Assembly: GCF_016429255.1 (NCBI RefSeq)
Contig: NZ_JAELUG010000065.1
Location: 1-38,101 of the forward strand
DNA: 38,101 bases
Direction of reading: 5' to 3'
Source of the DNA: Rhizobium sp. ASV8
Lineage (GTDB): Bacteria > Pseudomonadota > Alphaproteobacteria > Rhizobiales > Rhizobiaceae
Positions 15,264 to 23,542 of this stretch are shown one piece after another; within the stretch, counting starts at the first letter, position 1, and each line of letters opens with the position of its first letter. The notes under the pieces are model-generated. The model was not told the origin of the DNA, did no database searches, and saw only the letters and a program-made list of their open reading frames with translations. The translations under genes and the position numbers were made by a program.

Positions 15264-15793
15264 CGGCGATTGTCGTGTCGCCGCTCGCCCGAATCGCAGA
15301 GATGGCCGTTCGCCATGGTGCACGCGAGATGATCAGTCTCATGGCGAAGGAACAGAACTTTCATCGTCCGGCCGTCATCAAGGCGGACCGGCATCTGCTG
15401 CTGAGCATGAACGATATCAGCTTTGCCGGCACCGGTGACCTCATTGCCCCGCAGGAGGTGCATGTTCGGGCCATCGTCGACTTTGCCGGCGAGTGGGATC
15501 GCACAGCGCCCCTGCTTGTCCATTGCTGGATGGGCGTTTCCCGCTCGCCGGCCGCGGCGCTGATCGCCGCGCTCGCCGTTTACCCCGAGCAAGACGATCT
15601 GGCTCTCGTCCGCCGTCTGCGCGCGGCGTCGCCGTTCGCGACACCGAATGCTCGATTGGTCGCGATTGGCGACGATATGCTTGGGCGAAACGGAAGGTTG
15701 GTCGCGGCGGTCAAGGAAATCGGTCGCGGCGCGGATGCCGATGGCAATGCGCCTTTCGTACTGCCCCTGTCTGTGGCCGGAAACGTCGCATAA
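15260..15793 (+). CDS. Tyrosine-phosphatase-like (dual-specificity fold) protein
   Basis: A 177-residue protein. The phosphatase P-loop C-x5-R is present as HCWMGVSRSPAAA, with C89 and R95. The general-acid aspartate is not obvious; candidates are D74 or D80 in IVDFAGEWD. The family is annotated as tyrosine phosphatase or protein-tyrosine-phosphatase-like in rhizobia; the substrate is unknown and could be a protein or a phosphorylated metabolite. The start is the GTG at 15260, which overlaps the preceding TGA (GTGA), giving translational coupling. No other start fits without heavy overlap. A bidirectional terminator follows immediately. Confidence 0.85.
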   Translation: MTAIVVSPLARIAEMAVRHGAREMISLMAKEQNFHRPAVIKADRHLLLSMNDISFAGTGDLIAPQEVHVRAIVDFAGEWDRTAPLLVHCWMGVSRSPAAALIAALAVYPEQDDLALVRRLRAASPFATPNARLVAIGDDMLGRNGRLVAAVKEIGRGADADGNAPFVLPLSVAGNVA

Positions 15794-15819
15794 AAAACGA
15801 GGGCCGCCTCTATGCGGCC
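15792..15819 (-). terminator. Terminator between convergent genes (strong on minus strand)
   Basis: GGCCGC (15802-15807) pairs with GCGGCC (15814-15819). Upstream on the plus strand is an A-run (15792-15797), which reads as a T-tract on the minus strand, so it should end the EF-hand gene transcript. It may also end the phosphatase operon. Confidence 0.75.
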
Positions 15820-15851
15820 TTCGTCACCTCATCGGCAGATTTCGTCATAGC

Positions 15852-16538
15852 TCAAGCTGCGACATTGCCTACCTGGGCAGCACTATTCGCCTGGTCGGGA
15901 TCATACTGGCCGTAGGTATTCTGATAAAGGCTTGACGGATCCTGCATCTCGCTCAGAAAGGCGCTGAACGCCGCATTTTCAGCGATCGTCGCCGGGCTTG
16001 TCGTGCTGCCGCCCGATGCCGGCTCCAAAGACAGCATATCGGCAGCAGATGAGTCGGAAGACTTGAGCGCATCGAGACCTTCGGCAAACTGATCCTTCGT
16101 CAACGAACCCGTTCCCTGCGCATCGATACTTGCGAACAGGTTTTCGGCATCGCTTTCGCTCATATCCTTCGGCCGTCCGGCGACGAACTCCTTTTGCGAG
16201 ATCTTGCCATCCTGATCGCTGTCGAGGCTGGCGAACAATTGATCCATCGGCGATTGATCCGACGAGCCGTCGCTCGAAGCCGAAGAGCCGGACTGCCCGG
16301 CATTCGCCTGCTGCATCTGCAGCAGCATAGACGCCAGATTGCCAGAGAAAATGTCCGTGGCGCTTGGATCGCTGCTGCTGCTGTCACTGTCCTCATCGTT
16401 GAGAATGCTCGCCGACAGAAGGCCCGACTGAGCGGCCTCCTGCAATTCCTGAGCATCCACAATGCCGTCCTGGTTCTTATCAAGCGGACTGTACGAGGCA
16501 GCCGTCATGCTGCTTCCAATTGAAGAAACGCCACTCAT
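15852..16538 (-). CDS. EF-hand protein, larger of a related pair, leaderless
   Basis: A 228-residue acidic, Ser/Asp/Gln-rich protein. Two canonical 12-residue calcium loops are seen: DKNQDGIVDAQE (20-31) and DSDQDGKISQKE (106-117). A third, DAQGTGSLTKDQ (139-150), lacks the final Glu and may be weak. There is no signal peptide. It starts MSGVSSIGSS and ends with a YQNTYGQYDPDQ tag; both ends resemble those of the smaller EF-hand protein at 17429. Rhizobia export some leaderless calcium-binding proteins by type I secretion (calsymin of R. etli is an example), so export is plausible but not shown. An upstream TTAA-N7-TTAA box at 16644 suggests CtrA-linked control. A terminator follows at 15792-15819. 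Confidence 0.82.
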   Translation of the reverse strand: MSGVSSIGSSMTAASYSPLDKNQDGIVDAQELQEAAQSGLLSASILNDEDSDSSSSDPSATDIFSGNLASMLLQMQQANAGQSGSSASSDGSSDQSPMDQLFASLDSDQDGKISQKEFVAGRPKDMSESDAENLFASIDAQGTGSLTKDQFAEGLDALKSSDSSAADMLSLEPASGGSTTSPATIAENAAFSAFLSEMQDPSSLYQNTYGQYDPDQANSAAQVGNVAA

Positions 16539-16643
16539 CCAAATCTCCTAAGCAAACGCCATCGGCGTGTTCGACTGCCCCCCGGCACGCTTAGTCAACC
16601 GCGCATAGGATAGGTGGATTTGGTTCGTCGGGTCAGATGGCTG

Positions 16644-16666
16644 TTAACTCACCATTAACTATAATT
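16644..16666 (-). promoter_or_regulatory. CtrA-type box upstream of the larger EF-hand gene
   Basis: TTAA (16644-16647), seven bases, TTAA (16655-16658), continuing into ATAATT. Read on the gene's strand this gives AATTATAGTTAATGG, which matches 13 of 15 bases with the block upstream of the second EF-hand gene. It ends 105 bases from the start codon. Confidence 0.55.
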
Positions 16667-16769
16667 GACAGGCATCGAATCATATTGCCGGTGGGCACGC
16701 GCCGGCTGAAGACAACCGGCGTTTTGCACAGCCTAGCGCAAGGTTCCGAATCGCGTCCTATAGCCGCCG

Positions 16770-17279
16770 CTATTGGATGACGGCACACGCCAGACGCTTG
16801 CCGGCACCGCCGACCGGCTGACTGCGGTAATCATCCGACTCCGCGTGAATCATCAGCGTCCTGCCTCGGATGCCGTTCTTGCCGTTCAGCGATACCATGC
16901 CGTTGTAGACCTGTGCCCGCAGCTTGCCATCCTGATCGACATACTGGTTTGGCATGTCGCCGGCGTGCGGTCCCTTGGCGGCGAGAAAGCCATGTTCCGC
17001 GTTGGTGGGATTGAAGTGCCCGCCCGCGGATTCAAAGCCGTGCGCATGGTCGCACTTGCTGCTTTCGTGGATGTGGAAAGCGACCCAGCGGTTGGCCGGC
17101 AGGCCGGAGACTTCCATCTCGATCAACACGCCCGACCTACCCTCGGTCAAAGTCGCCCTCCCCGCCTGCTTGCCGTCAAGCCCGACAAAATCGGCCGTCG
17201 CCGTTCGCTGGCTCTGGGCCGCTGCAGGCATGGCCGCAGCCAATGCCAAGATTGCAGCCATCATCATAGTCCGTCTCAT
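16770..17279 (-). CDS. sodC: Periplasmic Cu-Zn superoxide dismutase
   Basis: A 169-residue protein with a signal peptide (MRRTMMMAAILALAAAMPAAAQ). All metal ligands can be placed: H69 and H71 in FHIHE, the bridging H88 in GGHFNP, H96, H105 and D108 in GPHAGDMPN, and H145 in MIHAESDD. C76 and C165 are placed for the conserved disulfide. It converts superoxide to hydrogen peroxide and oxygen in the periplasm, protecting against external oxidative bursts such as those of plant hosts. The ATG at 17279 has GGGAG about eight bases upstream; the frame extends to 17408 but that part crosses the upstream gene's downstream region. It lies between two related EF-hand genes on the same strand. Confidence 0.92.
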   Translation of the reverse strand: MRRTMMMAAILALAAAMPAAAQSQRTATADFVGLDGKQAGRATLTEGRSGVLIEMEVSGLPANRWVAFHIHESSKCDHAHGFESAGGHFNPTNAEHGFLAAKGPHAGDMPNQYVDQDGKLRAQVYNGMVSLNGKNGIRGRTLMIHAESDDYRSQPVGGAGKRLACAVIQ

Positions 17280-17360
17280 GGAACGGTCTCCCTTTTGTGG
17301 TGGTTGCTGTCCAACGCATTGCGGACACGAGTGTTCCGCAGACAAGAAAGTGAATTGCAT

Positions 17361-17400
17361 CAAACAAATAAAGCGGCCTGCCGTCATCCGGCAGGCCGCT
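17361..17400 (-). terminator. Intrinsic terminator of the smaller EF-hand gene
   Basis: A perfect 12-bp stem, AGCGGCCTGCCG (17372-17383) with CGGCAGGCCGCT (17389-17400), has a 5-base loop. On the minus strand it is followed by TTATTTGTTTG. It ends the EF-hand transcript before sodC, so sodC should have its own promoter in the short gap 17280-17360. Confidence 0.88.
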
Positions 17401-17428
17401 CGAAACAATCAGATGAAAGCGGCTATTA

Positions 17429-17767
17429 TCAGGCCGCCATGCTATCGGAATCATACTGGCCGTAGGTGCTGCTATAGGCATCCATCGGCGACATCAGATC
17501 CATCTCGAACGCCGTGGTGTGCCCCGGCAGCTTGGCCTGAGAGGCCGTGTCTGCACTCGGCATTTGCAAGAGCTTTGCCATAAGGCTGCTCAGGGCGTTG
17601 TTGGAACCATCCGTCGTGCTGCTATTGGCATTGGCCTCGAGAATGCCGGGACGCTGACCAGCTTCGCGTTCTTCGCCGCTGAGCAGGCCGTCTCCGTTGG
17701 CATCCAGACGCGCAAGCGTTCCGCGATACGGGTAAGAGCTGTTGGATACGGAAGATACATGGGACAT
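17429..17767 (-). CDS. EF-hand protein, smaller of a related pair, leaderless
   Basis: A 112-residue protein with one canonical calcium loop, DANGDGLLSGEE (22-33), in a Ser/Asn-rich context. There is no signal peptide. The start MSHVSSVSNSS and the C-terminal YSSTYGQYDSD resemble the ends of the 228-residue protein at 15852, and the tag is conserved at DNA level too (17 identical bases at 15901-15917 and 17451-17467). The ATG at 17767 has a perfect AGGAGG seven bases upstream, implying strong translation. A TTAA-rich box lies 114 bases upstream and a strong terminator follows. With a single EF-hand it would need to pair with another molecule to bind calcium well. Confidence 0.8.
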   Translation of the reverse strand: MSHVSSVSNSSYPYRGTLARLDANGDGLLSGEEREAGQRPGILEANANSSTTDGSNNALSSLMAKLLQMPSADTASQAKLPGHTTAFEMDLMSPMDAYSSTYGQYDSDSMAA

Positions 17768-17881
17768 ACAAACCTCCTGTGGTAGGAGCCGCCTCATGCG
17801 ACGTCGTTTGCACGCAATACATTCGTGTTGAAACTATGGGTCGTTATTAAGCTGCTTCGCTCTATCAGTAAATACGAATTG

Positions 17882-17903
17882 TTAATGGCTATTAACCATA
17901 ATT
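17882..17903 (-). promoter_or_regulatory. TTAA-rich CtrA-like box upstream of the smaller EF-hand gene
   Basis: TTAA (17882-17885) and TTAA (17892-17895) are six bases apart, and the second continues as TTAACCAT, a form reported for CtrA sites in Sinorhizobium (from memory). The minus-strand reading AATTATGGTTAATAG matches 13 of 15 bases with the block upstream of the other EF-hand gene. Spacing to the start codon is also similar. Confidence 0.5.
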
Positions 17904-18061
17904 TTCAAACGGTAAATCCGGTCTAGCTAACATTCCGCCGACACGCCTTCCCCCGATGGTGCGACATAATCCACTGGAATCATGGGCGAATTTGACAGCT
18001 GACCCTTACCGTTCAAGCCAATTGGTATATTGTACAGGGGATTGCCCACGGAGAGGCCTTG

Positions 18062-20830
18062 ATGGAACTGCTGCCGCTTGTCGTCGTAATCGCCGGCATT
18101 TTCATACTGCTCGGATACAACCAACGGATCAAGCGCCTAGAGATTCGCGTGCAGGAGCTGCAAAAAGCCCTTGCCGGCAAGGTGCTCCCCGCAGAGCTGT
18201 CCGAATCGATTGCGACAGAGGAAATGCAACATGATGTTGCGCCGCTGCCGACAGGACCCGAGCAGAGCCCGGCAAGCGAAGCCGTAATCGAAGCCTCTTC
18301 CACTGATGACATCGAAGAACAGTTCGCTGCGCGCGAGAGCATCGACACTCTGACCGACGGCGGTCCCGCCATCACAACCCCGGAAACGACGAAGCCGAGA
18401 GAAAGCCTGGAAAGCACGATTGGCGCGCGCTGGGCGGTCTGGGTCGGCGGCATCGCGCTCGCCTTCGGTGGCATCTTCATGGTCAAGTATTCCATCGAGA
18501 GCGGGCTCCTGAGCCCGGGCGTCCGGCTCGTGCTGGCAGCGATCTTCGGACTGGTACTTGTTGCAGCGGGCGAGATTATCCGCCGCCGTTCCGCGCCGGT
18601 CCTCGGCAACCCTTTCCAGAATGCGATGGTGCCCGGCGTGCTGACGGCCGCGGGCGTCGTCGCATTGTTCGGCTCGACCTATGCGGCGCATGGCATATAC
18701 GGCTTCATAGGGCCGGCCACAGCCTTCGTTCTGCTCGCCCTGATCTCCCTTGCCACCCTGGCGCTATCCTTGTTGCACGGACAGGCGCTGGCGGGCCTCG
18801 GCCTGCTCGCTTCCATGGTCACACCTGCCCTGATCGCATCGACAGCGCCGCGGCCCTGGATCCTCTTCGGCTATCTCGCGCTGACATGGCTCGCAACACT
18901 GCTTGCATCGCGGCTGCGCCGCTGGCTGATTGCGCCGTCGCTTGCCAATGCATTGCTCAGCATCTGGCCGCTGCTCTATATCTCCAACAGCCCGGTCGTG
19001 GATTTCACGCCGGTGACGCTTTCGATGCTGGCCATGATCGGCGGAACCATATTCCTGTGGCCGGGGCGCTATCAGGCAGCTGAGACAGCAGACGAAACAA
19101 CCATCGAAACGGAAGAGCAAGCCAATCCGCCGCAACGTCGCAGCTCTGGCGGCTGGGGCGCGTTTCTCGCCCGGCCGCCGCTGGGCATGACGCTGACGGC
19201 AACGATCGGCGCCCTTGCCGTGTCGCTAAGCCTGCTGGGTTACAGTCTCCTCTACGGGTATCCCATCGTCGATACCGTGTTCATGTTCGCGGCGATCGTC
19301 GCAGCGGTGGCTGCCTTTGGCGCTGGCCGGCTGCACGCGGCCTGGGCCGCAATCCTTTCTGCCGTCACCGCCATCTTAGGTATCTCCGGCCTGCTGACGA
19401 ACTGGGTCTATGGTCTCGACCCCAGCATCGTCGATGCGCTGGCACGCATGCAAAGCATGGTGATCTACGAATCGCTCGGCCTCGGTGCAATCTTCGTGCT
19501 GATCGGCACCTTCTTTCTACGGCGCTTTGCAGACGATGAAAAACCCTTCGCGGCGCTCTGGAGCGGGATCATGGTCGTCGTGCCGCTAGCCATCGCCACG
19601 ATCAGTTTCGTGAATTTCGGCAACTGGGTGCTCGACTGGCTGCACGGCCTCTATGGCATAGGGCTCACTGTCGCGCTGCTTGCGCTCGCGGAATGGCAAT
19701 ACCGCCGCTCGGGCGACGGATGGAATCTCCCGACCAACATTCTTGCTGTCGGCTCCTTCGCGGCCTCCGTGTTTGCCTTGCACATGCTTGCGCATCACGC
19801 CATGCCGACCATCCTTCTGCCGGTCCTCGGCATCGGCTATCTGCTTGTCGGACGAGCGCGTGACTGGCCGGTTCTGCCGTGGACAATGGTCGCCGCATTG
19901 ATCGTCGCCATGGCGCGCATCGCCTGGCAGCCAACCATCGTCGATCCGTCCGAACTTAGCACCTCCCCGATCTTCAACATGCTGCTCGCGGGATACGGCA
20001 TTCCCGCAGCCCTTGCGGTCGTGGCTGCCTTCATGGTCCGGCGCGCTCCCAATATCCGGCTGCGCAGCGCGCTCCAGGCCTTGGCGTCGTTTCTCGTTCT
20101 GCTGACGATCGCCATCCTGGTGCGCCATGCCATGAACGGTGGCGTCCTGAACGACGCCGTTCCGACGCTCGGCGAACAGTCAATCTATACGCTGCTGGCG
20201 ATCGGCGCTTCCGCAACGCTGATGGCCCTGGACCTTAGCGCCGCAAGCCCCGTCTTCCGGTACGGCAGCATGGCGCTCGGCACGCTCTCTGTCATCATGA
20301 TCCTGACGCTGCACCTGCTGGGACTAAACCCATTCGTAACGGGAGAAAGCACCGGGCGGATCCCGCTGTTCAACCTGCTGCTGCTGGGCTATCTCCTCCC
20401 AGCCGTCGCCTATGGCGGGTTGGCGCTCCTCGCACGAGACCGGCGCCCCCTACCCTATGTCAGTATGCTCGCCGTTGCCGCGGCCGTGATGGCCTTTGCT
20501 TGGGCAACGCTGACGGTGCGCCGCTTCTGGCAAGGGGAATACATTCCCTTCTGGAACGACTTCATCCAAGGCGAACTCTACTCCTACTCTGTCGTATGGC
20601 TGCTTATCGGCATCGCCCTCCTCGGGCTTGGCGCCCGCTTCGAGGCACGGAGCCTGCGCATCGCCTCGGCGGTGCTGGTCTTCATCGCCGTCGTCAAGGC
20701 GTTCCTGATCGACATGGCAAACCTCGAAGGCTTCCTGCGCGCCCTCTCCTTCATTGGCCTCGGCGCAGTCTTGATCGGCATTGGCCTGTTCTACCAGAAG
20801 ATCCTGACGCGCAAGAAAGCGACGGAATGA
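18062..20830 (+). CDS. DUF2339 large multi-spanning membrane protein
   Basis: A 922-residue protein. One N-terminal membrane segment (MELLPLVVVIAGIFILLGY) is followed by a basic, helical stretch and an acidic soluble region to about residue 115. The rest is a long run of more than twenty hydrophobic segments. The entry motif GARWAVWVGGIALAFGGIFM is characteristic of DUF2339. The family is widespread in proteobacteria and its function is not established; the size and topology suggest a transporter or envelope-assembly factor, but this is a guess. The ATG at 18062 is preceded by GGAGAGG. The HD hydrolase at 20898 follows after 67 bases on the same strand. Confidence 0.88.
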   Translation: MELLPLVVVIAGIFILLGYNQRIKRLEIRVQELQKALAGKVLPAELSESIATEEMQHDVAPLPTGPEQSPASEAVIEASSTDDIEEQFAARESIDTLTDGGPAITTPETTKPRESLESTIGARWAVWVGGIALAFGGIFMVKYSIESGLLSPGVRLVLAAIFGLVLVAAGEIIRRRSAPVLGNPFQNAMVPGVLTAAGVVALFGSTYAAHGIYGFIGPATAFVLLALISLATLALSLLHGQALAGLGLLASMVTPALIASTAPRPWILFGYLALTWLATLLASRLRRWLIAPSLANALLSIWPLLYISNSPVVDFTPVTLSMLAMIGGTIFLWPGRYQAAETADETTIETEEQANPPQRRSSGGWGAFLARPPLGMTLTATIGALAVSLSLLGYSLLYGYPIVDTVFMFAAIVAAVAAFGAGRLHAAWAAILSAVTAILGISGLLTNWVYGLDPSIVDALARMQSMVIYESLGLGAIFVLIGTFFLRRFADDEKPFAALWSGIMVVVPLAIATISFVNFGNWVLDWLHGLYGIGLTVALLALAEWQYRRSGDGWNLPTNILAVGSFAASVFALHMLAHHAMPTILLPVLGIGYLLVGRARDWPVLPWTMVAALIVAMARIAWQPTIVDPSELSTSPIFNMLLAGYGIPAALAVVAAFMVRRAPNIRLRSALQALASFLVLLTIAILVRHAMNGGVLNDAVPTLGEQSIYTLLAIGASATLMALDLSAASPVFRYGSMALGTLSVIMILTLHLLGLNPFVTGESTGRIPLFNLLLLGYLLPAVAYGGLALLARDRRPLPYVSMLAVAAAVMAFAWATLTVRRFWQGEYIPFWNDFIQGELYSYSVVWLLIGIALLGLGARFEARSLRIASAVLVFIAVVKAFLIDMANLEGFLRALSFIGLGAVLIGIGLFYQKILTRKKATE

Positions 20831-20897
20831 TTGCAGCGAATCCTTTCGGCCGGTAGGAGTGGCCTTGCCCACAGATCATTCCGGAGTATGTGCGATA

Positions 20898-21551
20898 ATG
20901 GACGTCAACAGGATGGCGCGAGCCTTTGCCCCGTTCGAAACGCTGGCTGCGGATCTCATTCCGCATGCTGCCGATGGCGACGATGGCTCACACGATATCG
21001 CCCATATCCTGCGGGTTTTCCGCAATGCCATGGCGATTCAGGCCGAAGAAGGCGGCAATGCCCGTATTCTAGCTGCAGCCGTGCTTCTGCATGATTGCGT
21101 CGCTGTGGAGAAGAATTCGCCGCATCGCGCGCAGGCTTCACGGCTCGCCGCAGAGAAAGCAGCGAGCATTCTGCGGGGGCTTGGCTGGGCGGAGGAGGAT
21201 GTCGCCGTGACGGCGCACGCGATCGTCACTCACAGCTTTTCAGCCAATCTTCCGCCCGAAACCCCGGAAGCGAAGATGCTGCAGGATGCCGACCGGCTGG
21301 ATGCGATCGGCATGGTAGGCGCCGCACGCTGCTTCTACATCGCAGGCCGTCTCGGTTCGTCTCTCTACGATCCTTTCGATGCGCTTGCGACAGAACGACC
21401 GCTCGACGATAAGCGCTTCGCCATTGACCATTTCGAGACAAAGCTGTTCAAGCTGGCGGATGGATTTCAGACCGAGACCGGGCGCAAGCTTGCCGAAGCA
21501 CGGCATGACCGGCTGAAAACCGTGCTCGCTATGTTCATCGACGAAATCTGA
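20898..21551 (+). CDS. HD-domain phosphohydrolase
   Basis: A 217-residue cytosolic protein. HD metal motif residues are seen in SHDIAHILRVFRNA, then LLHDCVAVEKNSPHRAQAS and a later MLQDADRLDAIGMVGAARCFY. This order matches the uncharacterised YedJ-like HD hydrolases; the substrate is unknown, probably a nucleotide. The start chosen is the ATG at 20898, with GGAG about twelve bases upstream, a rather long spacing. A GTG at 20859 in the same frame has its Shine-Dalgarno directly abutting and is less likely. The MOSC gene follows nine bases after the stop, so the two are almost certainly co-transcribed. Confidence 0.85.
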   Translation: MDVNRMARAFAPFETLAADLIPHAADGDDGSHDIAHILRVFRNAMAIQAEEGGNARILAAAVLLHDCVAVEKNSPHRAQASRLAAEKAASILRGLGWAEEDVAVTAHAIVTHSFSANLPPETPEAKMLQDADRLDAIGMVGAARCFYIAGRLGSSLYDPFDALATERPLDDKRFAIDHFETKLFKLADGFQTETGRKLAEARHDRLKTVLAMFIDEI

Positions 21552-21560
21552 GGGCTATCC

Positions 21561-22409
21561 ATGCGCGTCAGCGATCTTTTCATTTACCCGCTCAAGAGCG
21601 CACGCGGCATCGCCATCCCCTCGGCCGCCGTCGACGCCTTCGGTTTGGCAGGCGATCGCCGCGCCATGCTGGTCGACCCCGCCGGTAATTTCTTTACCCA
21701 GCGGGAGTTGCAGGATCTGGCCCGCATCGACATTCAGCCTGGCCCCTCCTATCTGCGGCTCAAGATGGATGGCAAGCCCGACATCATCGTCCCGCCGCCT
21801 CACCCCGAAAACCGCATGGATGTCGTTGTCTGGAAATCGGCCGTCAATGCATCCGTCGCCGACGACGAGACCAACAAGGCACTGTCGGCCTGGATGGGGC
21901 GCGAAGTCAGGATGGTCTTCTTCGACAGGCTTGCAAAGCGCATAGCCAGTCCGGAATGGGCGGGCGATGATACGCCCGTTACCTTTGCCGACGGATATCA
22001 GATCCTCGTCACCACCACCGGTTCGCTGAAGGCGCTCAACGCCAATCTCGCCGCTCATGGCGAAGGCGCCGTCGGCATGGAGCGTTTTCGCCCGAATATC
22101 GTCATCGATATCGATGAGGAATGGCCTGAGGATCGCTGGGCTGCGATCGAGGTCGGCGGCATTCGTCTGGATCTCGTCAAGCCCTGCTCGCGCTGCATCA
22201 TGACGACGCAAGACCAAAAGACCGGCTCACGCGACGTACCGAACCCCATGCCCGCGATGGGTCGCATCCGCATGTCGGCCGATCGCCGCGTTCCTGGCCC
22301 GCTTTTCGGCTGGAATGCCGTGCCGCGCGGCAATGGCTCGGTGAAGATTGGCGATAGCGTGACCGTTCTTGAGACGCGGCCGGAAGGCTGGGCTCTCAAG
22401 CGGCGATAA
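21561..22409 (+). CDS. MOSC-domain protein (YcbX/mARC-like)
   Basis: A 282-residue protein. The N-terminal beta-barrel domain starts VSDLFIYPLKSARGI, and GLAGDRRAMLVD follows. The C-terminal MOSC domain contains the likely molybdenum-ligand cysteine in VKPCSRCIMT. Relatives (E. coli YcbX, human mARC) reduce N-hydroxylated compounds using molybdenum cofactor and a partner electron carrier. Unlike YcbX, there is no C-terminal 2Fe-2S ferredoxin domain, so an outside reductase would be needed. GAGGG lies six bases before the ATG. It converges with recO across a 194-base gap that holds an AT-rich palindrome. Confidence 0.88.
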   Translation: MRVSDLFIYPLKSARGIAIPSAAVDAFGLAGDRRAMLVDPAGNFFTQRELQDLARIDIQPGPSYLRLKMDGKPDIIVPPPHPENRMDVVVWKSAVNASVADDETNKALSAWMGREVRMVFFDRLAKRIASPEWAGDDTPVTFADGYQILVTTTGSLKALNANLAAHGEGAVGMERFRPNIVIDIDEEWPEDRWAAIEVGGIRLDLVKPCSRCIMTTQDQKTGSRDVPNPMPAMGRIRMSADRRVPGPLFGWNAVPRGNGSVKIGDSVTVLETRPEGWALKRR

Positions 22410-22509
22410 TCGACTACAGCATCGGCCCGAAAGTCGGATTTGATTTTCGAGCCAATGCGTAGATGTCAAAGAAGCAGAAACTGCGACCTTCCAGTTTCGC
22501 ATCCAGCAC

Positions 22510-22528
22510 ATTAAATCATTGATTTAAT
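22510..22528. promoter_or_regulatory. 19-bp AT-rich perfect palindrome
   Basis: ATTAAATCA, one base, TGATTTAAT. It lies between the convergent MOSC and recO genes, away from both start codons. Being AT-only at the core it is not a standard terminator stem. A protein-binding site is possible; it could also simply be structural. Confidence 0.35.
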
Positions 22529-22603
22529 ACATATTTTTCCGCAAATCGTCGCGCACATCCTACTGAACCTGCCGTGACAATTGGCATCGCAGGCGGCGAC
22601 TTT

Positions 22604-23383
22604 TCAGCGCCCGGCAGCAACATCGGAAGGCAGGGCATCATTGCCGCGCGAAATCATGACGACAGCCTTCATGGCCGCCTGAATGAAACCATCGCGTGCT
22701 GCGGCGACCTGTATGCCGCGAGGCTCGTAGACATGGCGATGCAGAAAGAAGCCGGTCAGGCGAAAAGCCTCAGACAGGCTATCGCCATCCGCAGCGACCA
22801 TGGCTCCGCTCGTCAGAAACGGCGGCAGCGTCAACATCTTATCCGCCCATGGCAAGCCAGCCGCACGGCAGACGGCCCGCCCGCTTTTCGGCGAAACAAA
22901 AGCCAGATCCTCTCGTACGCCAGTGGCGGCGCATTCGGTCAAGTCGAGGCCAAAACCGAGGTCGTTCAAGACAGCGAGTTCGAAGCGCACGAAAAGCTCG
23001 CCGGCATCGGCAGGGTTCTGCAGGTTTTCCAAGATGACATCGAGTGCATCGTAGAGATGCGGGTGTGGATCGCGCTCCGGCAGTAGCCGAAGCAAGGCGG
23101 CCATCGCCTGAACACCGTAGACGGCGGTGGCGGTTTCCATCAGCCGCGCCGCCCTCAGCGTCACCGGCTCCATGCGGAACTCACCGAGATGCTCGTGCAG
23201 CCTTGCCCGCCAGGTCGCTTCGACGAGATTGCCGGCCTGCAGTACGGGTTGCATGGAACGAGATCTGCCGCCTCGCACCATTCCCATATGGCGCCCCCGC
23301 GACCGCGTCATCACCTCGACGACGACACTGGTCTCGCCGTGGCGCTTGACGCCCAAGATGATCGCGTTGTCCTGCCACTGCAT
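22604..23383 (-). CDS. recO: DNA repair protein RecO
   Basis: A 259-residue protein. The N-terminal OB-fold begins MQWQDNAIILGVKRHGETSV, followed by VVVEVMTRSRGRHMGMVRGG and LQAGNLVEATWRARL. The C-terminal helical domain contains FRLTGFFLHRHVYEPRG. RecO works with RecR (and RecF) to load RecA onto single-stranded DNA coated with SSB during gap repair. Length and order match alphaproteobacterial RecO. In many rhizobia recO lies next to era; here two regulatory genes and a repeat lie between them. Confidence 0.93.
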   Translation of the reverse strand: MQWQDNAIILGVKRHGETSVVVEVMTRSRGRHMGMVRGGRSRSMQPVLQAGNLVEATWRARLHEHLGEFRMEPVTLRAARLMETATAVYGVQAMAALLRLLPERDPHPHLYDALDVILENLQNPADAGELFVRFELAVLNDLGFGLDLTECAATGVREDLAFVSPKSGRAVCRAAGLPWADKMLTLPPFLTSGAMVAADGDSLSEAFRLTGFFLHRHVYEPRGIQVAAARDGFIQAAMKAVVMISRGNDALPSDVAAGR

Positions 23384-23422
23384 CGGCTGGCTTATCCTAA
23401 GAACATGTCTCGATTCGAGTTT

Positions 23423-23520
23423 AGAGCATTTTCAGGAAAAGTGCGTCGCAGTTTTCCGTCCGCAATGGCTAAAGACGAGAAGATGGAGCGTTTCGACGCT
23501 TCAAGGAGAGGCGGAAGCGC
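23423..23520. repeat. RIME-like intergenic repeat near the recO start
   Basis: Starts AGAGCATTTTCAGGAAAA, then GGAAAA (23435-23440) pairs with TTTTCC (23452-23457), followed by CCGCAATGGCTAAA and a second palindromic half with AGCG/CGCT ends. The opening GAGCATTTTC and the internal GTTTTCCGTCCGCAATG are, from memory, typical of a common Rhizobium/Agrobacterium intergenic element. It fills most of the gap between the response-regulator stop and the recO start. The 3' limit is approximate. Confidence 0.7.
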
Positions 23521-23542
23521 TTTGGACAAAGGTCTTCTGATG

